Positions 1 through 8,176 of a stretch of 64,000 nucleotides of DNA are shown in pieces. Every line of letters begins with the position of its first letter. Positions within the stretch are counted from its first letter, which is position 1. A program made the translations under genes and the position numbers. The notes beneath the pieces are model-generated. The model was not told where the DNA came from. It saw only the letters and a list, made by a program, of their open reading frames with translations, and made no database searches. Source of the DNA: Pseudomonadota bacterium (GTDB lineage Bacteria > Pseudomonadota > Alphaproteobacteria > Rhodobacterales > Rhodobacteraceae); NCBI GenBank assembly GCA_018240425.1, contig JAFEFU010000049.1, positions 59,803-123,802 on the forward strand. The letters are read 5' to 3'.

Positions 1-30
1 GTCGTCGAGGACGTAGGGTTTGCCGGACAT
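1..30 (-). CDS. Start of an unidentified protein, cut by the left edge
   Basis: An ATG on the minus strand at 28-30 opens a frame that stays open to the window edge (MSGKPYVLDD). A GGGGTGAG purine run lies just upstream of it on that strand, consistent with a ribosome binding site. The gene diverges from the molybdenum hydroxylase operon and may share its control region. Ten residues are too few to identify a family. Confidence 0.4.
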   Translation of the reverse strand, partial: MSGKPYVLDD

Positions 31-90
31 GCTCACCCCACTGCGATAGCGCGCGGGGGGCGTTCGCGCAAGCGCGGCGGGCTCTGGTCG

Positions 91-120
91 TTGACAGACT
101 CTGGCGGTGGTGGGCAAGGT
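91..120 (+). promoter_or_regulatory. Possible promoter of the molybdenum hydroxylase operon
   Basis: A perfect TTGACA stands at 91-96. The best -10 match 18 bases further on (CAAGGT, 115-120) is weak. The same TTG could be read as a start codon for the next gene, but it has no Shine-Dalgarno sequence, whereas the TTG at 163 has a strong one; a promoter role for this hexamer is therefore preferred. Inference only. Confidence 0.25.
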
Positions 121-162
121 GATTTGCGTGCAAACGACCTTTGCCCTGGGGGAGGGGTTCGC

Positions 163-1017
163 TTGGCGGAAACGGCCAGATACGAACGTCCGGGCGGGCT
201 GGCCAGCGCGCTCGCGCAGATGGCGGCACATCCGTTCCGCCCCCTTGCCGGGGGCACGGATCTCTATCCCGCGACCGATGCCCCGGCTTTGGCGGGCGAC
301 ATCCTCGATCTTGGCGCGGTGGGCGAACTGAAGGGGATCGATCTTTCCGGGGCCGAAGTGCGGATCGGCGCGGCGACGACCTGGACCGAGATCGCCCGCA
401 GCCCGCTGCCCGCGGCCCTGGCCTGCCTCCAGCAGGCCGCGCGCGAGGTGGGGGGCGCCCAGATCCAGAATGCCGGCACGATCGGCGGCAACCTGTGCAA
501 CGCCTCGCCCGCCGCCGACGGGGTACCGCCGCTCCTGGCGCTCGAGGCCGAGGTCGAGCTGGCCTCGGTCGCGGGTCTGCGGCGGATGCCGCTCGGCCGG
601 TTCATCGCCGGGCCGCGCCGGACCGCGCTTGCGCCCGGCGAACTGCTGGCCGCCGTCCTGATCCCGCGCGCCGCGCTGAGCGGGCATTCGCGGTTCGCCA
701 AGCTGGGCGCGCGGACATACCTGGTCATCTCGATTGCCTCGGTCGCCGTCCGTCTGGTCGAGCGCGAGGGGCGGGTGGCCGGTGTCTCGATCGCGGTCGG
801 TGCCTGTTCGCCGGTCGCCCGCCGGCTGCCGCAGATCGAGGCGGCGCTCGACGGCGCCCCCCTCGCCGCGGCCGCGGGCCTGGTGCGCGACGGGGACGTG
901 GCGGCGGCCCTTGCCCCCATCGGCGATGTGCGCGCCAGCGCCGCCTACCGCGCCTCGGCGGCGGCCGAGCTGGTGCGGCGAACGGTCGCGGACCTGGCCG
1001 GAGGGCCGCGCCGATGA
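163..1017 (+). CDS. FAD-binding subunit of a molybdenum hydroxylase (CoxM/XdhB-like)
   Basis: This is the middle subunit of a xanthine dehydrogenase-type enzyme; it carries FAD and passes electrons from the iron-sulfur clusters to the acceptor. Visible family marks are a GGTDLYP loop near the N-terminus (the AGGTDL FAD motif) and NAGTIGGNLCNASP, the second FAD motif, followed by the CO dehydrogenase flavoprotein C-terminal domain. At 284 residues it has the usual family length. I start it at the TTG at 163 because GGGGGAGGGG sits about 7 bases before it; a TTG at 91 in the same frame would add 24 atypical residues and lacks such a site. Its stop overlaps the start of the next gene by ATGA, so the two are translationally coupled. 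Confidence 0.85.
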   Translation: MAETARYERPGGLASALAQMAAHPFRPLAGGTDLYPATDAPALAGDILDLGAVGELKGIDLSGAEVRIGAATTWTEIARSPLPAALACLQQAAREVGGAQIQNAGTIGGNLCNASPAADGVPPLLALEAEVELASVAGLRRMPLGRFIAGPRRTALAPGELLAAVLIPRAALSGHSRFAKLGARTYLVISIASVAVRLVEREGRVAGVSIAVGACSPVARRLPQIEAALDGAPLAAAAGLVRDGDVAAALAPIGDVRASAAYRASAAAELVRRTVADLAGGPRR

Positions 1018-3734
1018 TCGAGGTCGGATTCACCCTCAATGGCCAGCCCCGGCGCATGGCGTCGCCACCAACGCGGCGCCTGTCCGCGGTCCTGCGCGAT
1101 GACTGCGGGCTGACGGGCACCAAGGTCGGTTGCGACGCGGGCGACTGCGGCGCCTGCACCGTCCTGATCGACGGCGAGGCCCGCTGCGCCTGCCTCACTC
1201 CGCTGGCCGCCGTCGCGGGGCGGGCGGTGCAGACGGTCGAGGGCGACGCCGCCGACATGACCCGGCTGAGGGCCGCCTTCCTGCGCCACGGGGCGGCGCA
1301 ATGCGGGATCTGCACGCCGGGGATGCTGATGGCTGCGGCCGCGCTTCTGGCCCGCTCGCCCCGCCCCGCCGAGGCCGAGGTCCGCGAGGCGCTCGGCGGC
1401 GTTCTCTGCCGCTGCACCGGCTATGTCAGGATCGTCGCGGCGGTGATGGATGCGCTGGCCGATCCGCCGCCGGACCCCGTCGGGAGGGCGGGCGCGGTGG
1501 GCGAGCGGCTGGCAAGGCTCGACGGCGCGGGCAAGGCCGCGGGGCGGGCGCTGTTCGGCGCCGATCACTGGCCGGCGGGCAGCCTGATCCTGAAGGCGGT
1601 CCGCTCGCCCCATGCCCACGCCCGCTTCAGCCTTGGCGATCTGGCCGGCTGGCGCGCCGCCCGCCCGCAGGTCGCGGGCCTCTTCACCGCCGCCGACATA
1701 CCGGGCCGCAACCGCTATGGTGTGATCCCCGCCTTCGCCGACCAGCCCGCCCTGGCCGAGGAGGCCGCGCGCTTTCGCGGCGAGGCGGTGGCGCTCGTCG
1801 CTTTCGATCCGGCCGTGGGAGAGCCGGACCTGGCGGAGTTCCCGGTCGCCTGGCAGCCCCTGCCCGCCCTGGCGGACATCGCCGAGGCCATGTCGTCCGA
1901 GCAGCTTCTGCACGACCACCGGCCCGGCAACCTGCTGACCGAGGGGCTGGTCAGGCGCGGCGATGCGGCGGCGGCGCTGGCCGCCTCCTCGCATGTCGCC
2001 GGGGCCCGGATCGAGACCGCCTTCGTCGAACATGCCTGCATCGAGCCCGAGGCCGGCGCCGCCTGGATTGAGGGCGATACCGTGGTCATCCGCGCCTGCA
2101 CCCAGGCCCCGGTCCTTGACCGCGACGACATGGCGGCGCTCCTTGGCCTGGCGAAGGACCGCGTGCGCATCATCCCCTCGGCGGTCGGCGGCGGGTTCGG
2201 CACCAAGCTCGACCTGTCGGTGCAGCCCTTCCTCGGGCTGGCGGCGTTTCTGACCGGGCGGCCGGTCCGCATGACCTACGGGCGCGGCGAGAGCATGGCC
2301 GCCACGACCAAGCGGCACCCGGCGCGGATCGAGGCGCGGATCGGCTGCGACGGCGGGGGGCGGATCACCGCGCTGGAGTTCGACGGCCTGTTCGACACCG
2401 GCCCCTACGCCAGCTGGGGGCCGACCGTGGCCAACCGCGTGCCGGTCCATGCCACCGGCCCCTACCGCATCCCGCACGTCGTCGCCCGCGCCCGCGCCAT
2501 CCACTCGCACGGGCCGGTCTCGGGGGCCTTCCGCGGCTTTGGCGTACCCCAGGCGACGGTGGCCGTCGAGATGCTCTGCGACCGGCTGGCGGGGAAGGCC
2601 GGCATCGACCGGCTGGAGTTCCGCCTTCGCAACGCCTTCCGTGACGGCGATGCCACCGCGACCGGGCAGGTGCTGGCCGGGGCGGGCATCGCCGAATGCC
2701 TGGCCGCGCTCCGCCCGCACTGGGCCCGCGCCCTCGCTGAGGCGCGCGCGGCGAACGATGCGGCCCACGCTGCGGGCGGGCTCATCCGGCGCGGAGTGGG
2801 CCTCGCTTCGTGCTGGTATGGCTGCGGCAACACCTCGCTGCCCAACCCCTCGACGATCCGGGTCGGCCTGACGGCCGGGGGCCGGCTGGTCCTGCATCAG
2901 GGCGCGACCGAGATCGGGCAGGGATCGGACACGGTCCTGACCCAGATGTGCGCCGAGGCCATCGGTCTGCCGGTCGCGGCCTTCGACCTGGTGGGGCCGG
3001 ACACCTTTCTCACCCCTGACGCGGGCAAGACCTCGGCCTCGCGCCAGACCTTCGTGTCGGGGCGGGCGGCGATGGCGGCGGGGCAGAGCCTGCGCGCGGC
3101 GATCCTGCGCCTCGGCAACTGGGGCGAAGGGGCGCGGCTCAGCCTTGGCGACGGGGCGATCCGGTCTGACGGGGGCGGGCGGATCGACCTGTCGGCGCTG
3201 GCGCCCGATCCGCTTGGCTATGTGCTGGCCGCCGAGGAAACCTATGACCCGCCGACCACGCCTCTGGATGCGGACGGGCAGGGCGCGCCCTATGCGGTCT
3301 ACGGATTTGGCGCGCAGATTGCGGAACTGGCGGTGGACATGGGGCTGGGGACGGTGAAGCTTGTGAAGATCACCGCCGCCCATGATGTCGGCCGGGCGAT
3401 CAACCCGACGCTGGCCGAGGGGCAGATCGAGGGCGGCATCGCCCAGGGGATCGGCATGGCGCTGATGGAGGAATATCTTCCCGGCCGCACCGAGAACCTG
3501 CATGACTACCTGATCCCCACCATTGGCGACGTGCCGGAGATCGAGCCGATCCTGGTCGAGGTGCCGCATCCCGAGGGGCCCTTCGGCGCCAAGGGCCTCG
3601 GCGAGCATGTCCTGATTCCTACCGCGCCGGCGATCCTGAACGCGATCACCGACGCCACCGGTGTGGTGCCTTCCCGCCTGCCGGTCCTGCCGCACCGGCT
3701 TCTGGCCGCGATCCGGGAAAGGGCGGGGCGATGA
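1014..3734 (+). CDS. Fused 2Fe-2S and molybdopterin subunit of a xanthine dehydrogenase-family hydroxylase
   Basis: A 906-residue fusion of the small iron-sulfur subunit (about residues 1-155) and the large molybdopterin subunit (about 165-906). The first cluster uses C40, C45, C48 and a cysteine at 58 or 60; the second uses C97, C100, C132 and C134 (QCGICTPGM and LCRCTGY). The large part shows GGGFGTKLD, GAFRGFGVPQ and GATEIGQGSD of the cofactor pocket and GPFGAKGLGE near the C-terminus, whose glutamate (about 864) is the family's catalytic base. Such enzymes hydroxylate a carbon next to a ring nitrogen, using water. The frame stays open far upstream, but the ATG at 1014, overlapping the previous stop, precedes the conserved start. 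Substrate is not readable from motifs; the neighbours suggest nicotinate or another N-heterocycle rather than xanthine. Confidence 0.88.
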   Translation: MIEVGFTLNGQPRRMASPPTRRLSAVLRDDCGLTGTKVGCDAGDCGACTVLIDGEARCACLTPLAAVAGRAVQTVEGDAADMTRLRAAFLRHGAAQCGICTPGMLMAAAALLARSPRPAEAEVREALGGVLCRCTGYVRIVAAVMDALADPPPDPVGRAGAVGERLARLDGAGKAAGRALFGADHWPAGSLILKAVRSPHAHARFSLGDLAGWRAARPQVAGLFTAADIPGRNRYGVIPAFADQPALAEEAARFRGEAVALVAFDPAVGEPDLAEFPVAWQPLPALADIAEAMSSEQLLHDHRPGNLLTEGLVRRGDAAAALAASSHVAGARIETAFVEHACIEPEAGAAWIEGDTVVIRACTQAPVLDRDDMAALLGLAKDRVRIIPSAVGGGFGTKLDLSVQPFLGLAAFLTGRPVRMTYGRGESMAATTKRHPARIEARIGCDGGGRITALEFDGLFDTGPYASWGPTVANRVPVHATGPYRIPHVVARARAIHSHGPVSGAFRGFGVPQATVAVEMLCDRLAGKAGIDRLEFRLRNAFRDGDATATGQVLAGAGIAECLAALRPHWARALAEARAANDAAHAAGGLIRRGVGLASCWYGCGNTSLPNPSTIRVGLTAGGRLVLHQGATEIGQGSDTVLTQMCAEAIGLPVAAFDLVGPDTFLTPDAGKTSASRQTFVSGRAAMAAGQSLRAAILRLGNWGEGARLSLGDGAIRSDGGGRIDLSALAPDPLGYVLAAEETYDPPTTPLDADGQGAPYAVYGFGAQIAELAVDMGLGTVKLVKITAAHDVGRAINPTLAEGQIEGGIAQGIGMALMEEYLPGRTENLHDYLIPTIGDVPEIEPILVEVPHPEGPFGAKGLGEHVLIPTAPAILNAITDATGVVPSRLPVLPHRLLAAIRERAGR

Positions 3735-5176
3735 CGCAGGACCCCGACAAGATCCGCTGCGACGCCTGCCCCGTGATGTGCTACATCGCCCCGGGCCAGA
3801 CCGGGGCCTGCGACCGCTACGCCAACCACGAGGGCCGGATCGTGCGCTGCGATCCGGTCACGATCCTGTCGCGCACCATCGGGCAGGGCGGCCGGGTGGT
3901 GCCCTTCGCCGGGCCGGCCTGGGACGGCGAGGTGCTGCGCCCGGCCGATGTGTTCGTGACCGGCATCGGCGCGGGAACGACCTATCCCGACTACAAGCCC
4001 GCGCCCTTCATCGTCTCGTCGGTGGTCGACGGCGCCGACATGGTGACCGTCGTGACCGAAGCGATCTTTTCCTATTGCGGGGTGAAGGTGAAGATCGACA
4101 CCGACCGTTTCCTCGGTCCCGAAGGCGCGGCGGTGCGGGCCGCGGGCGAGGCGGTCGGCCATGTGACCACGGCCGAATACGGCAGCCAGATGCTGTCCCT
4201 GGGCGGCGTCCACCACCTCACCGGCGGCAGCAAGGCCGAGGGCCGGGCCACCTGCGCGGCGATGCTGGCGCTCTGCAACGGCGAGGCCGTCACCCTGACC
4301 GTCGAGCAGGGTGCGGAAGTGGTGGTGCAGGCCGGCCGCGCGCCGGTCGTCGATGGCCGGACCGAGACGCGGATGCGGGTCGGATGCGGTTCGGCGACCA
4401 TCGGCATGTTTGCGACCATGTGGAGGGGACTGGTCGACGAGGTGGTGGTGGTGGACGACCACATCACCGGGGTCGTGTCCGAGCATCAGGCCGGCAAGGT
4501 GCTGGGCTGGGCCGCGACCGGCATCCGCATCAAGGGCCACCGTTCGACGCCGGGGCGCTATTTCCGCGTCTCCGAGCCGGGCCTCGGCTGGGGCGGAACC
4601 CGGCTGACCGACCCGCTCGACATCCTTGGTCCCTGGGATGCGGGGCGCGGCGCCCGCCCGGGCCTGACGCTTCTCATGGTGTCCACCACCGGCGAGGATC
4701 ATGCCTATTACGTCCTCGACGAGGGGCTGAGGCCCGTTCGCCGCGACCTGCCCGCGGCGCTGGACGCAACCGTCCGGCTGATCGACGAGAACTGCGAGCC
4801 ATCGCTCTGCACCGTCCTGTTCATGGCCGGGGCGGGGGGCAGCCTCAGGGCCGGCGTCACCACCAACCCCGTGCGCCTGACCCGCTCGGTCCAGGGCCGC
4901 GAGACCCGCCTGACCGCCGGGGGCGCACCCTGCTATGTCTGGCCGGGAGGCGGCATCACCTTCATGGTCGACGTGACGCGACTGCCCCGGGGCGCCTTCG
5001 GCCATGTCCCCACCCCGGCGCTGGTCGCGCCGGTCGAGTTCACCCTGCCGCGCGCCGCCTACCTGGCGCTCGGCGGTCACGAAGGGGCGATCCGGTCGAT
5101 CGAGGACATCGCGGCGACCGGCGGCGAGTTCGCGGTCTCGGGCCGTCTCGACCGCTGGCCGGTGGCAGGGCCATGA
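3731..5176 (+). CDS. 6-hydroxynicotinate reductase-like iron-sulfur protein
   Basis: The 481-residue product matches, by recall, proteins annotated as 6-hydroxynicotinate reductase, which reduce 6-hydroxynicotinate to 1,4,5,6-tetrahydro-6-oxonicotinate in nicotinate breakdown. The N-terminus has C10, C13, C17 and C27 in a CDACPVMC...GACDRY pattern suited to an iron-sulfur cluster, with C40 just after. The middle contains VGCGSATIGMF and VVDDHITGVVSEHQAG, stretches I associate with this family. It starts by ATGA overlap with the molybdenum hydroxylase gene and ends the same way against the UPF0280 gene, so the ring-hydroxylating and ring-reducing steps are co-expressed. The family call is fairly firm; the actual ring substrate is inferred. 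Confidence 0.7.
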   Translation: MTQDPDKIRCDACPVMCYIAPGQTGACDRYANHEGRIVRCDPVTILSRTIGQGGRVVPFAGPAWDGEVLRPADVFVTGIGAGTTYPDYKPAPFIVSSVVDGADMVTVVTEAIFSYCGVKVKIDTDRFLGPEGAAVRAAGEAVGHVTTAEYGSQMLSLGGVHHLTGGSKAEGRATCAAMLALCNGEAVTLTVEQGAEVVVQAGRAPVVDGRTETRMRVGCGSATIGMFATMWRGLVDEVVVVDDHITGVVSEHQAGKVLGWAATGIRIKGHRSTPGRYFRVSEPGLGWGGTRLTDPLDILGPWDAGRGARPGLTLLMVSTTGEDHAYYVLDEGLRPVRRDLPAALDATVRLIDENCEPSLCTVLFMAGAGGSLRAGVTTNPVRLTRSVQGRETRLTAGGAPCYVWPGGGITFMVDVTRLPRGAFGHVPTPALVAPVEFTLPRAAYLALGGHEGAIRSIEDIAATGGEFAVSGRLDRWPVAGP

Positions 5177-6102
5177 CCGCCGAGGGGCATATCCTGCCCG
5201 ACGGGCGGCTGCACCTTCACCACGGGCCGATGGACCTGATCGTGCAGGCCTGGGGCGAGAGGGGTGCGGTGGCCGCGGCCTACCGGCGGGCCTGGGCGCG
5301 GTTTGCGCCGCTTCTGGACGAGCTGGTGGCCGAACTGCCAGCCCTGCGCTCGCCCGCCGATCTTCCGGTGCGCGGCCCGGTCGCCGGGGCGATGGCGGCG
5401 GCGGTCAGGCCCTTCCGTCCGGCCTTCATCACCCCGATGGCCGCCGTCGCCGGCGCGGTCGCCGACGAGGTTCTGGCCCACCTTGCCGGTCCGGGGATCG
5501 ACCGCGCCTACGTTAACAACGGCGGCGACATCGCCCTGCTCCTTGCCCCCGGCGCAAGCCTGACCGCGGCCATCGCCGTCCGCGCCGACCTTCCCGACCG
5601 CGTGACCATCCGTCACGGCGATCCGGTGCGCGGCATCGCCACCTCGGGCTGGGGCGGGCGCTCCTTCTCGCTCGGGATCGCCGATGCCGTCACCGTGCTT
5701 GCGCCCACGGCGGCAATGGCCGACGCGGCGGCGACGGTCATCGCCAACGCGGTCGACCTGCCCGGCCATCCTGCGATCCGGCGTCTGCCGGCCTGCGAGG
5801 TCAAGGCCGACAGCGATCTTGGCGCAATCCCCGTCACGGTGGCCGTGGGCCCCCTGGCGCCGGCCGGGCGCGCTGCCGCCCTTGCGGCGGGCGACGCCGC
5901 TGCCCGCGCTGCCCGCAAGGACGGGCTGATTGCGGGTGCCGCGCTTTTCCTGCAGGGCGAGGCCAGGTTTGTCCCTGCTCATTATCTGTCCGGAAATATC
6001 CCGGGTGGGGTCCGGGGAGGGCAGCGCCCTCCCCGGCGGATCGCCGCCGCAGGCGGCGACCTCGCCATCGCCCTTCAGCTAACGGAGCACCAGAGTGCCT
6101 GA
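5173..6102 (+). CDS. UPF0280 family protein (ApbE-like)
   Basis: A 309-residue member of UPF0280, a family of uncertain function with an ApbE/FAD:protein FMN transferase-like fold. Visible are TPMAAVAGAVAD, AYVNNGGDIAL and IATSGWGGRSFSLGIADAV, which correspond to the nucleotide-binding core of ApbE-like proteins. It follows the reductase gene by ATGA overlap. A role in flavinylating or assembling the reductase is conceivable but not shown. Odd point: the last 30 or so residues (from about NIPGGVRGG) are low-complexity and coincide with a double-hairpin DNA element at 6012-6059, making the protein longer than the roughly 270-280 residues I expect for the family. Confidence 0.75.
   Translation: MTAEGHILPDGRLHLHHGPMDLIVQAWGERGAVAAAYRRAWARFAPLLDELVAELPALRSPADLPVRGPVAGAMAAAVRPFRPAFITPMAAVAGAVADEVLAHLAGPGIDRAYVNNGGDIALLLAPGASLTAAIAVRADLPDRVTIRHGDPVRGIATSGWGGRSFSLGIADAVTVLAPTAAMADAAATVIANAVDLPGHPAIRRLPACEVKADSDLGAIPVTVAVGPLAPAGRAAALAAGDAAARAARKDGLIAGAALFLQGEARFVPAHYLSGNIPGGVRGGQRPPRRIAAAGGDLAIALQLTEHQSA
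6012..6059. repeat. Tandem double-hairpin palindromic element inside a gene
   Basis: Two perfect inverted repeats in succession. The first has arms CCGGGGAGGGC (6012-6022) and GCCCTCCCCGG (6026-6036) around an AGC loop. The second has arms TCGCCGCC (6041-6048) and GGCGGCGA (6052-6059) around GCA. Paired hairpins of this sort resemble dispersed REP-like elements of GC-rich alphaproteobacteria. It lies in frame in the 3' end of the UPF0280 gene, about 20 bases before the next ribosome binding site. Confidence 0.7.
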
Positions 6103-6676
6103 TTTTCCCCTCCGCAAGCTTTCGGTCCTGACCGAGGAAATCCACCACGACGGCGGACCCGCCGCCTTGCCGCCGCGCCGCCGCGCCGCGATCATGGCGC
6201 TGGTCGCCAACCCCTTCGCCGGGCGCCACGCCGCCGAGCTGCAACCCGCGATGGAGACGCTCAAGCCGCTCGGTCTGATGATGTCCGGCCGCCTCATTGC
6301 CGCGCTCGGCGGGCGCGAGGGGATCGACAGCTATGGCAAGGGGGTGATCGTCGGCGCGGGCGGGGAGGCCGAGCATGGCGCGCTCTGGCATGTGCCGGGC
6401 GGTTACGCGATGCGCGAACTCCTGGGCGAAAGCCGCGCCATCGTCCCCTCGGCGATGAAGGTGGGGGCGATGGGGGCGACGCTCGACGTACCGCTCGGCC
6501 ACATCAATGCTGCCTATGTCCGCAGCCACTTCGACGCGATCACCGTCTCGATGCCGGATGGCCCGCGCGCCGACGAGATCCTGTTCGTCCTGGCGATGGC
6601 GGTCGGCGGACGGGTCCATGCGCGGATGGGCGGGCTCGAGGCGGGGCAGGTCCGGGGCGAGGACGGGCTGCGATGA
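6095..6676 (+). CDS. Amino acid synthesis family protein (DUF1185/PF06684-like)
   Basis: A 193-residue protein that I recognise as the small 'amino acid synthesis' family, whose biochemical function is unknown to me. Typical stretches are ALVANPFAGRHAAEL, the GKGVIVGAGGEAEHGALWHVPGG centre, and GATLDVPLGHINAAYVRSHFD before the C-terminal third. The GTG start at 6095 has GGAG at 6083-6086 and overlaps the UPF0280 stop by 8 bases. By recall, members often sit beside 6-hydroxynicotinate reductase and UPF0280 genes, as here, which argues for a joint role in heterocycle use. No membrane segment or signal peptide is seen. Confidence 0.72.
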   Translation: MPDFPLRKLSVLTEEIHHDGGPAALPPRRRAAIMALVANPFAGRHAAELQPAMETLKPLGLMMSGRLIAALGGREGIDSYGKGVIVGAGGEAEHGALWHVPGGYAMRELLGESRAIVPSAMKVGAMGATLDVPLGHINAAYVRSHFDAITVSMPDGPRADEILFVLAMAVGGRVHARMGGLEAGQVRGEDGLR

Positions 6677-6835
6677 GAGGCCGGCGCCGCGCCGCCGCGC
6701 GCGCATTTCGCCGGTGGCTTTCCGCGCCGGCGGCAATATACTGAAAAACAAGAAGAAACATATGCATGCAAGCAAGTTTCCGCAACAGGGCGTGCCGAAC
6801 CGCACAAGCGCCGCCGACACGGAGAGGAGACGGAC
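6677..6835. promoter_or_regulatory. Intergenic region before the ABC importer
   Basis: The gap between the DUF1185 gene and the binding-protein gene has an AT-rich patch around 6735-6780 (CAATATACTGAAAAAC and CATATGCATGCAAG) that stands out in this GC-rich window. It includes an 8-base palindrome TGCATGCA. A promoter or operator is plausible; no clear -35/-10 pair was seen. Confidence 0.3.
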
Positions 6836-8125
6836 ATGACTGACGGACTTCACCTGACTTCAACCCGCCGCACGGTCCTGAAGGGCCTGGCCGGCACCGG
6901 CGCGCTGGCCGCCGCCGGGTTCTTCCCCGGCTACAGCAATGCCCAGTCCGCCGCGCCGATCCGGCTGGGCTTCCAGCTGCACCGGACCGGGATCGGCGCC
7001 TCGTACGGCCGCTGGTACGAACGGACCGCGACCGCGGCGCTGAAGCGGCTGAACGATGGCGGCGGCATCAGCGGCCGGCCGGTCGAGATCGTCTTCGAGG
7101 ATGACGGAACCGACCCGGCGCGGGGGGCCGAGATCTTCGGCAAGCTGGCCACTCAGTCGAACTGCGATCTGGTGTTCGGGGCGCTCTTCAGCCATGTGGT
7201 GATCGGCACCGCACCGCGCGCGGCCGAACTGAAGGTGCCCTATCTGGTCTGTTCCGAAGGCCACCATGTCGCCAGCGGCAAGCTCAACCGCTGGACGCTC
7301 CAGCCGGGCATCACCGACGTGAAAAGCCAGGTGCAGGCGATGGCGCCCTGGGTCTCCTCGACGCTCGGCAAGAAGGTCACGATGATCTTTCCCGACTTCG
7401 CCTTCGGCTATGACCACCGCGACTATTTCAGCGCCGCGATGAAGGCCCAGGGCGGCGAGGTGATCGCCCAGATCGCGGTACCGCCGACGGAATCCTCGTT
7501 CACCCGCTATTTCCCGCAGATCCCGGCGGAAACCGAGGTCCTCTATCACGTCATGGTCGGCCCCGCCGTCCTGACCTTCGTGAAGGAGCTGGGCGAGTTC
7601 TACGGCAGCGGCGGCCATCCGCAGCTCTTCGGCTTCATCGACAGTCTCGAGGCGGTCGATTTCGCCTCGCCGGGGCTCGAGTTCCTGGCCGGGTCGCACT
7701 TCTGGGAGGCGATGCCGCGCTATCGCCAGGCGGATGCGACCCCGGCCGAGACCGCCTATCGCGCTGCGGTCGGCGTCGACGACAATGGCGCCGCAACCGG
7801 AGATGCGAAGGATGTATCGACCTATTCGCACATGTTCTCGGTCTGGGAGACCCTTTCGGTCATCAAGGCGGGCATGGAGGCGTCGGGCTATGCCGGCCCC
7901 GCCGACCGGGCAAAGTTCGTCGAGGCGCTCGAGGCGATGACCGGGTTCGCCGAAGGCGAGGACCATCCCCAGGGGGCCAAGACCTTCAACGGCAAGACCC
8001 ATCAGGCCTTCGGCATCCAGAACATCTCGAAGGTCGAGGGCGGGCGGCTGAACGTGGTGCACAAGACCTCGATCGAGGACGGAATGTACCCCGACGAGGC
8101 GGATTACACGACGCAGCCGCTCTGA
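6836..8125 (+). CDS. Tat-exported ABC substrate-binding protein, branched-chain/amide/urea type
   Basis: A 429-residue type I periplasmic binding protein (Peripla_BP_6 family) that should capture a small solute for the following LivHMGF-type importer. The N-terminus has a twin-arginine signal: STRRTVLKGL followed by a hydrophobic GALAAAGFF stretch. The mature part begins IRLGFQLHRTG and continues with GASYGRWYE and FEDDGTDPA, typical of the amide and urea binders of the group. GGAGAGGAG lies about 6-14 bases before the ATG. A 159-base gap with an AT-rich patch precedes the gene and may hold a separate promoter. The solute is unknown; with the enzymes on both sides, an N-heterocyclic acid or cyclic amide is the best guess. 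Confidence 0.85.
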   Translation: MTDGLHLTSTRRTVLKGLAGTGALAAAGFFPGYSNAQSAAPIRLGFQLHRTGIGASYGRWYERTATAALKRLNDGGGISGRPVEIVFEDDGTDPARGAEIFGKLATQSNCDLVFGALFSHVVIGTAPRAAELKVPYLVCSEGHHVASGKLNRWTLQPGITDVKSQVQAMAPWVSSTLGKKVTMIFPDFAFGYDHRDYFSAAMKAQGGEVIAQIAVPPTESSFTRYFPQIPAETEVLYHVMVGPAVLTFVKELGEFYGSGGHPQLFGFIDSLEAVDFASPGLEFLAGSHFWEAMPRYRQADATPAETAYRAAVGVDDNGAATGDAKDVSTYSHMFSVWETLSVIKAGMEASGYAGPADRAKFVEALEAMTGFAEGEDHPQGAKTFNGKTHQAFGIQNISKVEGGRLNVVHKTSIEDGMYPDEADYTTQPL

Positions 8126-8148
8126 GCGGGGCGGCGGGGATGGGGGCG

Positions 8149-8164
8149 GGGGCGGTTCCGCCCC
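8149..8164 (+). terminator. Hairpin between binding-protein and permease genes
   Basis: GGGGCGG (8149-8155) and CCGCCCC (8158-8164) form a perfect 7-bp stem with two bases between. No T run follows, so full termination is unlikely. Partial termination or protection of the binding-protein mRNA 3' end is the usual role at this place in ABC operons. Confidence 0.5.
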
Positions 8165-8176
8165 TGGCTGGTCGGG

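Noticed and set aside
141..1013. Upstream extension of the fused hydroxylase frame
   Set aside because: It overlaps the FAD subunit in another frame and encodes an Arg/Gly-rich shadow; the conserved protein starts at the ATG at 1014.
945..3695. Open minus-strand frame of 916 codons opposite the molybdenum hydroxylase
   Set aside because: Its product is rich in Arg, Gly, Ala and His without any domain, and the plus strand carries clear enzyme motifs; long antisense frames are common in GC-rich DNA.
1014..3734. Naming the hydroxylase xanthine dehydrogenase
   Set aside because: No XdhC-type maturation gene or purine catabolic gene is visible nearby, and the reductase-like neighbour points to another N-heterocycle. 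Family membership alone does not fix the substrate.
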